Of a stretch of DNA of 64,000 nt, positions 57,275-64,000 are shown piece after piece. How positions within the stretch are numbered: the stretch's first letter is position 1; every line of letters starts with the position of its first letter. Origin of the DNA: Volutella citrinella (lineage: Eukaryota; Ascomycota; Sordariomycetes; Hypocreales; Nectriaceae); NCBI GenBank assembly GCA_034401135.1, contig JAWZSP010000006.1, positions 2,728,001 to 2,792,000 on the forward strand, in the 5' to 3' direction. The position numbers and the translations under genes are program-made. The notes under the pieces were generated by a model that was given only the letters and a program-made list of their open reading frames with translations, did no database searches and was not told the DNA's origin.

Positions 57275-57906
57275 GATGGTGATGGTGTCTGAGGAAGATT
57301 GGCGACGAAATTGTTGTCCAGCGCAGGATGAAATGAGTAAATCTTCGGGGCACAGTCTGGAAGTGAACAGAATTTTATATATTCCCCGTCTCGGGTTGAC
57401 GTCCACCAAGATCGTAGACGTCATTATACAAACGTCATCCCGCACCCCTTGTTAGACGTCTATGACCGTGGCGGGACCTTGATCGACATTGAGGAAATGC
57501 ATTCTTGCCAGCGGGAAGAAAGTCTGTATACAGCAGTAATCTTGGTGCGTCGTCTTTGGAGCCTCAGGGGCCGCGGAACCACCTCGGTGGAGGACTTGAT
57601 GTCATTTGTACATGGGATGAAACGGGTCATCGCTGATAATACTCACACATCTTGATGCTCCCGCCATGGCAATCATCGGGTTGGCACCCTTCGGTCGATA
57701 TCGCTCTTTGTATTCATCCCGTGGGCCCGATCCCCACTGTGGACCAGTGTTATTCCATCCACACCCATACTGCGTTAACATCAACGCTACACTACGTCTC
57801 ATTCGTCTGGTATCGTACATCTCATCTCCCGCAGCTTGTACTAGCGGCCGAATCGCAACAAATAGATCAGTAATCTCAAGCAAATTCCGTCTTCGTCGTC
57901 TCGTTC
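57275..57906. other. Intergenic region
   Basis: 632 bp from the start of the small protein gene to the stop of the PARP-finger gene. No supported gene. Confidence 0.4.
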
Positions 57907-59075
57907 TTACGCCTTGCGAGGACGCCCGCGTCCTCGCTTGGCCTTTGGCGCCGGCTCAGCCTCTTCCTCTTCCTCTTCCTCATCTTCCTCCTTAGCCACC
58001 TTCTTGGGAGCAGCTTTGCGACCTCTCTTGGCCGGAGCGGGGGCAGGCTCTTCGTCTTCTGCACTGGCCTTGGGCTTGGCTGCGGCCTTGCGGCCTCGCT
58101 TGGCCGGAGCGGGGGCGGGCTCGTCGTCCTCGCTCTCCTCGACCTTCTTAGCCGCGGGCTTGCGGCCACGGGCGGATTTGGCGGCAGGCTTGGCGGCAGG
58201 TTCGTCTTCATCATCGCTCGCGGCAGCCTTGACAGCCTTGGCAGTCTTCTTTTTCTTCGGCTGCGGCTCCTCATCCTCATCATCATCCGCTGCCTTCTTG
58301 CGGCCACGCTTGGCCTTCTTCAAGGGCTTGTCATCATCATCCGCATCCTACTGAATTAGTACATGTCCTGGAGATGGGGCTTGAATGGGATCATACAGCA
58401 GCAGCGGCAGCATCCTTCTCCTTCTTCTTCTTCTGAGCAGAGGTGAGGTGGATTCCCTTCTCGCCCAGCTTGTTCTTTTCGGGGTCCTAAAACAAGATCA
58501 ATGAATGGACTGGACAGTGTGCACGATCAACACATACACCGTTGAAGTCCTCCGGGTCAATGAATCCCTGTTCAATACACCGGCGCACTTTGTCTTGCTG
58601 GTCCTTGTGGTCGCTTTCGTGTCATTTGGTTAGCTCGTATGCTTGACATTGCAAGCCGGGCTAGCTTACCCCATCTCTTCGAAGCCATCAATGGCATCGC
58701 AGTCGTAGCTGCCGTCGTCTTGGGCGCACATCTCTCTCATATTTTCGATCTGCGCACCAGACACACAGCCCCTGTGAAGACCTGTTAGCCCCAGCGCAGG
58801 TGGAGAAGCGATGTTGGCTGAGCACATACCAGTGCTTCCATGACCAACTGCCGTGCTCGTGAATCTCGACCCAGACGCCAAAGCGAAGCATGCCCTTGGT
58901 GATCTTCTCGGCATTTTTCTTGCACACGGTGTCCTTGCAACCAGCGCGGTTGTTGGGCGAGACCTCTGGGAGCGGGTTAGCTCAAGGCCTCCAAACTTGG
59001 TCGATGCCTTGGTTGCGCAGCCAAGGAGATACAGCAATAGCAACAGGATCACATACCGATACGGTACTGCGGCAT
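57907..59075 (-). CDS. PARP-type zinc-finger protein with AT-hook tail
   Basis: Six exons on the minus strand (59075-59057, 58965-58830, 58771-58670, 58613-58538, 58486-58397, 58347-57907) encode 287 residues. Residues ~5-70 form a PARP-type zinc finger, which recognises DNA nicks and ends. It has a CKDTVCKKNAEKI cysteine pair, then FGVWVEIHEHGSWSWKHWGC carrying the zinc His and Cys. Residues ~75-110 include DGSYDCDAIDGFEEM and RRCIEQGFIDPEDFNG. The last ~150 residues alternate acidic runs with KRGRK repeats (four KRGRK-like units) and end KAKRGRGRPRKA, with an AT-hook-like GRPRK core. There is no catalytic PARP domain. Likely a nuclear chromatin or DNA-damage-associated protein; all intron phases close. 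Confidence 0.85.
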
Positions 59076-59953
59076 CTTTGCGGGTTCAAGGCGCGTGCGC
59101 GACTTCCTTTGTTGCTGCACGTTGACGGGAAACTTGAAAGGAAGTGTCCTGTCAACGCAGGAGGGCAGTTAGCATGCGACACGCAAGATGCAAACGGTGG
59201 GGACGAAAGCGGTTGCTTCGCAAAACGTTGGCGGGCCGACAGAATGCTAACCTCTGAATAGAACAATGCACTCAAGAAAAAAATCGCCAGCCAGACGAGA
59301 ACTGACGGAAGAGAGGCTGCGATCAAATTGCGGGTGTGGAGTGAGAGGGGAGAGGAAACGGAAAGTGAGAGGTGAGAGGTAAAGAGTGAGGGTGGTGGGT
59401 GTTGGGCGGAAGGAGCTGGTCCGCGCGCGACGCGTCCTGGAAATGAGCGACACACCGCACCCGCTGCTACAGGCAGCCACCAGCCTGGAATCAGCGGCCC
59501 AGAGCAGTAAGGGCCGGGCAGAGAGCAACAGCAACCCAACAACGAACGATGCAAATATCCTGCCAACGGCATTTTCAAACGCCCACCCGCAGCCTCCAAT
59601 TTCAATATTCATCCACCCGGGCTTAGACTACCACCCTTGTTTTTTTTTTCTCATGCCTTTGCCAGTTGCAGCGTGGCAGCGCATCAACGCCCAACGGCAC
59701 GCTACACCTAGAGCCCCTGTGCAAGGCGGCTGGCCGAATCCCATGTCAACGGGAGCTGAAATTTTCATCAGACGATTGCCGTCCTTACTGCTTGAGAAGA
59801 CCTTGGCAATGTACTAGTTGAGCCCGTGCCCCGACAAATAAATACAATGACATATCAGAGCTGCCTATCCTCAACGCCGTCCATTGTGGTGTCCAACCGA
59901 TATACCACCCCCACGTTCTTAAAACGCCATTTCCATGCATGCATAGCAGGCCC
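59076..59953. other. Upstream region of the PARP-finger gene and mec1 3' region
   Basis: 878 bp. The part near 59076 is the promoter of the minus-strand PARP-finger gene and the right end is the 3' UTR of the minus-strand kinase gene. A T10 tract lies near 59640-59650. Frames on both strands lack motifs. Confidence 0.4.
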
Positions 59954-62900
59954 TCACAAAAAGGGACACCACCCAATGTACATGGCCGCTAGATTCCGAG
60001 GGTCTACGGCCTGTTTTATCAATTCCTCCACCTGGCCTTCCACTCCCAGTGGGATATACTCTTGGGGTAGAAGGCCCTTGACCTTGCGCTTGATGCTGTC
60101 CACCACACTCTGCGGCTGCAGTTTCACGCCGCTCGCGTCACCTTTTCGATGTGTGCGCTTTTCCTTCTGCAGATCCAATGTTGGATCGTAAATGAACGAC
60201 TCAAGAATGGTCATGAGGGTTTCTTCCTGCTGCCTCAGAATGCTCAGCGTCAGCTCGCATGATTTTCGGAACGGTCCCTCGTAACCATATATGCCCATCG
60301 CCGCCACCATGTTGTGCGTTAATCGGAATGGCACCCTCTCTGGTTTGGCAAATGTCAAACCCTTGTCAAAGAGGCAGTTGAAATCAACGTGAAAGACACC
60401 ACCATTGCCTTCCTCCAAGTTGACGTTCTCGCCGTGTCGGTCACCTAGACCTAGAATCGTGCCCACCATGGACATCACCGCACATGAACGCGTGTATCTC
60501 AGCCGAGCAGCGAACCATGATGTCGGGTCCGGGAACTGTTGTGTAAACCAGAGGTGCAGAACTGGTGGATACCTTCCCAGCACCTCATCTACAAAGATCC
60601 TGTTCTTGCCATCAGACTGGCATGCCTCATCCATGAGTTGCTTGAGAGCCGTGTAGTCTGGGTAAATCTTCCGTGAGGCATACAGACCTATAAGTATGTC
60701 TCTCATCGTCTTGATTCCTGGAACCCACTCGATGATTCCGCATTCCTCGTTGAGCGGAACCACAGCGTACGTTCTGATATAGAGCTGTCGTCGACTCGAC
60801 TCTGCATCACGCTTGAGAGATCGGTTAATCATTCCGTTAAACTCCATCAAGCGCTGGTCAGTTCGCAGGTCGTCCTTGGGCTTGATCAGAAGCATGTAAC
60901 TCTTTCCGTCCGTCCCACGAGCGGTCAAACGTCGCGGCTTGGCCAGTGAGCTCAGCACTAGGACGTCGTCCAAGAAGCAGTCGATTGTGACAACGTCGCG
61001 CGAGAATGCCTTGTGTGTCTTGACGTACTCTGACACGGCAGGAAGGGTTGCAGTCAGCGACGCTTCCACTGGTACCACCAAAGGGCATGGCGTGCATTTG
61101 TGATTGAAATGAAGGTCTCTGGTGAGGCTGGCATGCACCGTCTTATTCCCATGGAAGTCGCCATTCTGACAGGCGAGGAGCAACTGTTCAGCGAGTTTCT
61201 CGCCCATCCTCAGAAGATACTTCAAGTCGTGCGATGACCCTTCCACCTTTCTCGACATCGATCTCAGCGTTTGAAGGATTTGAGTGCCGCGGGTCTTGCG
61301 TTCTGACACCTGCCTGGTTGTCATGATTCCAATGAGATTCCACAGAGCCTGTCGGGGATGCGCCTCCACGACCTTGGCAATAATGTGATTGAGGCGCTCA
61401 AAGACAGCCTGATTTGGATGGGCAATTCGAGCCACAATCTGCGGGAGCGCCGTATAGAAAATGTATGCCGGTAGACGGCGGATGTACTTGTCAAGAAACG
61501 AGTGTAGAAGATTGAGCTGCTCGACACGTCTCCGATGGAGCTCTCGCGTCAGCCCCTTGCCTTCTGGGGCCTTGTCCAATTGCGCGCCCAGATCCAACCA
61601 TAGTGTCAAAATCCTTGGCAACGTCTGATACAGGTACTTGGTACCGGCATTCAGAGACCGGAGGTAGTTCTCGATGATGAGCCTCGAGACTTCTCCAGTC
61701 ACGTGTTGATCACTCTGGTCGTCTAAATGCAGAGGCTTCTCCGACTCCAACAGCTTCTTGTAGTAACGACCAAGGTAATAATGGCCCTTTTCCCAGTTGC
61801 TAAACGTCTTCGGCGGTTGCTGGTATTTTTCGCGTAGAGCATGGGCATGGGTTTGACCCGCATTGTCGAGCCACTTGGCGAGGAGGAGTTGTGCCCGAGC
61901 TGTGAGTAGCTTCTGGTGGCTATTCAACTTCATAGACCCCGAGCTGGTGCTTTCAGTTGCTGTTTGAGTCATGAATTTATTCCGTTGAATAGCACCTTGT
62001 AGGACTTGAATCGCCTTCCTGTGTTGATTCTCCCTCCACAGCAGTTTGGCATTCTCGATGACGGTGGCATCGTCCCCTAGTCGGGAGGCATGGAGGACAG
62101 CGTTGAATGATTCTGAAAGGGAGTTCGTTTTTCGGGCCAGGCGCGCACTCGACAGCCAGAGTCCGGAAATATCCATGTCGGAAAAGGTTGGACTGTCATT
62201 GTCAGCGGTCTCCTTTTACCATGAAAGATGGGGACTAACCGCGTCAACTCCATTGCCGCCCTATGTATACCCAAGATATACTGCTTGTCAATGACGTAGG
62301 CACCGATGAGTTCAATCCGACGATCCAAAAGCTCCATCGTCTCTCTGTGCCTGGCTTCACTCCCAGGTTTTGTTGCGGCTATGATTTCAATGTCGGTAAG
62401 GATATGACACTTGAGGAGTAGGTCGTGGCATGCTTGCAGCGACACGGTTGCTGATGTATTCATGGAAGTCGAGATCTTTTCCCTCATATCTCGTATCATG
62501 CCAATAACCTCACCGGAAGAGCGGTTGTCGCGGAGGTGGCCTAGAACCGTTGCCAATGAAACATTGAAGTCTTCGACCACATTGCCATTGAACCTCTTGG
62601 TAAAACTGGCCATACTATCCCACCTACCGGTAACCCAAGAGGCCTCCACGGCGAAAGGCATGAGTTTGTTGTCGTTTGCATAGTCCGACTGCATTCCGTC
62701 GATGTGGTTGAGAAGCACGTCTGCTAGAGATTAGCAATAGCCCAGGGTAGTGTGCTCTCAGTTCCTTACCATGCTGGCCCGCTTGCTTGAGACAGTGGAG
62801 AAGATCTACTTGAACATCTACATTGTCTGGCTTCTCAGCAAGCTGCATCTCGTACCAGCTTTGCACCGCAGTCCACCGGCCCGCCTTCTTGTGGCTTAGG

Positions 62901-64000
62901 ATTTGCTGGTCAATATCAAGCGAGTGGAGGTGAGCCGATATTCCATCCAATCCATCTGGTTCATCGATATTGGCATATATGTCTTGAAGGCTTTGAAGAA
63001 GTCGGGTTCGGTCACCCGGTTCTCTTTTGCGCTGCTCCATCTGCTGAGCATGCTGCTCAAGGTGGAACAGGGCACGGGCGTATTCGTTACAATCGATGGC
63101 TCTCTGAGAGATCAGTTCTGCAGGGATTGTGTCCAGTGCTTCTTGGACATAGGACAATTTTGCTTTCTGAGCTTCATTGAGACGGCCAGCCGATCGCTTT
63201 GCCTGTGCCCACCTCAATCCGTAGTCGACAACTCGAAAAACAGCCTGAGAAGGTTAGATTGCAATGAAAAGCGTAGCTAGGTCCGAAAAACTCACATGGC
63301 AGAGACGTTTCATGTCTTCCTTTTCGAAAGAGGAAGCATCCTCGCGTGGGTGATGTTGCAAAATCCCAAGCAGCTCGCTCAAGACCTCGTCTCTCTGCTT
63401 TTGGCTGCTTGCATCGCCAAGAACGATGTGGATCACCAAGTAAGGCAACAAGAATTCGGCAGTGGAGAGATCCTTGACGCGAATGACCCGAGTGAGAGGG
63501 TCGAAAATGAGCTCGGCGAATTTGGTTTGGGCCTTTCGCAGAAGGTCTACAACAAAAGATCTCAACCAGTTTCCGTAGGATTTGCCAGGTCGGAAGATAG
63601 GATACTCTATCTTGACAGGCATCATTGGAGCCACAAAGTAACGAGACGCTAGAAATGGTGCCACGACCTCTCGAACGGCCTCTGGCAAGGCAATCCATTT
63701 CCTGTACACATCGTTACCGCCGTACATTCCAGTGTTTTGCATTGCGCAAGCCGCCTTGATGTCAGCTTTGTCAAGAAGCTCTTGCATCGCGAAGGAGAGA
63801 AATCCCTGAAGCTTCACGTCAGTCGCGGACAGGAACGATGGCACAAGGACCTCCTCTATCAAGAACAAGACGAAGTCGGTGGTTTCTCCCTTGTCCTCGA
63901 AGTTGTTCAGAACGACAATCGATCGCTGCTCTCTGACGGTTTCGGTTCTGTTGGAGTCGAGACAACCAATGAGACCCATAGACTCTGTACAGAGCCGGGT
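59954..64000 (-). CDS. mec1: Mec1/ATR-type checkpoint kinase, C-terminal part
   Basis: Minus strand, truncated at the right edge. Exons seen: 64000-63296, 63244-62770, 62720-62240 and 62192-59954, giving the C-terminal ~1,299 residues. ATR/Mec1 senses RPA-coated single-stranded DNA and starts the DNA-damage and replication checkpoint. The FAT region of helical repeats occupies the first ~800 residues (DISGLWLSSARLARK near its end). The kinase domain has PRRLTARGTDGKSYMLLIKP and RRQLYIRTYAVVPLNEECG, both ATR-like. It continues with catalytic loop GLGDRHGENV and the DFG-equivalent HVDFNCLFDKG. The FATC ends NLAAMYIGWCPFL. The wording around the ATP site favours ATR/Mec1 over ATM/Tel1 or TOR. 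The N-terminal half lies outside the window. Confidence 0.93.

Noticed and set aside
57914..58354. 146-codon plus-strand ORF rich in Ser/Ala/Gly
   Set aside because: Antisense of the acidic/KRGRK tail of the PARP-finger gene.
783..60000. Secondary-metabolite or other biosynthetic cluster
   Set aside because: No backbone synthase, P450 set or pathway regulator is present; the GST-like protein and OPT transporter stand alone.

Overview
This is a 64 kb piece of a filamentous ascomycete genome. The genes have short introns (about 50-140 nt) with GTAAGT/GTATGT-type donors and CTAAC/CTGAC branch points. Conserved genes use GC-rich, C-ending codons. The gene set (Elp6, Cbp4, a Chs4/Skt5-type Sel1 protein, a Rax1-like RGS protein, a Mec1/ATR kinase) and dispersed 5S rRNA genes fit a Sordariomycete, most likely Hypocreales. 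The order is inferred from general resemblance, not from a search.

Left part (0.8-21 kb). A GST-like gene and an OPT-family oligopeptide transporter open the window. A repeat-rich accessory island of about 14 kb follows (6.9-20.8 kb). It holds: an antisense relic of a CCHC zinc-knuckle gene between 80-bp direct repeats; a tRNA-like gene whose anticodon arm carries the same 30-bp repeat that encodes the decapeptides of the CCHC gene; a spliced gene for a protein of about 981 residues that joins a GIY-YIG nuclease-like domain to nine C-x2/4-C...C-x2-C zinc modules (11.4-14.5 kb); a degenerate array of eIF1A fragments (15.3-16.9 kb); and the intact CCHC gene (19.4-20.4 kb) between two copies of a hairpin-containing 140-bp repeat.

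Middle part (21-45 kb). Conserved genes: eL37, elp6, a thioredoxin-like protein, a Chs4/Skt5-type chitin synthase activator with a C-terminal CaaX box, cbp4, NAC beta, the tRNA adenosine deaminase tad1 divergent from eL24, and a Prx5/PMP20-type peroxiredoxin. NAC beta appears to require a one-nucleotide exon. After a sparse 2.4 kb stretch come two 5S rRNA genes with compensatory helix changes, some unrecognised or broken ORFs, and a cysteine-rich secreted-protein ORF broken at a C8 run.

Right part (45-64 kb). An intron-containing tRNA-Pro(CGG) is followed by a 4 kb stretch without a recognisable gene. Then come a Rax1-like RGS membrane protein, pantothenate kinase, an unrecognised cysteine- and arginine-rich protein, an intron-containing tRNA-Pro(AGG), a 79-residue protein, a PARP-type zinc-finger protein with an AT-hook-like tail, and the C-terminal ~1,299 residues of a Mec1/ATR-type checkpoint kinase that runs off the right edge.

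The conserved genes are unrelated housekeeping neighbours; no biosynthetic cluster is visible. All gene models are manual splice predictions from sequence, with no transcript or homology search behind them.
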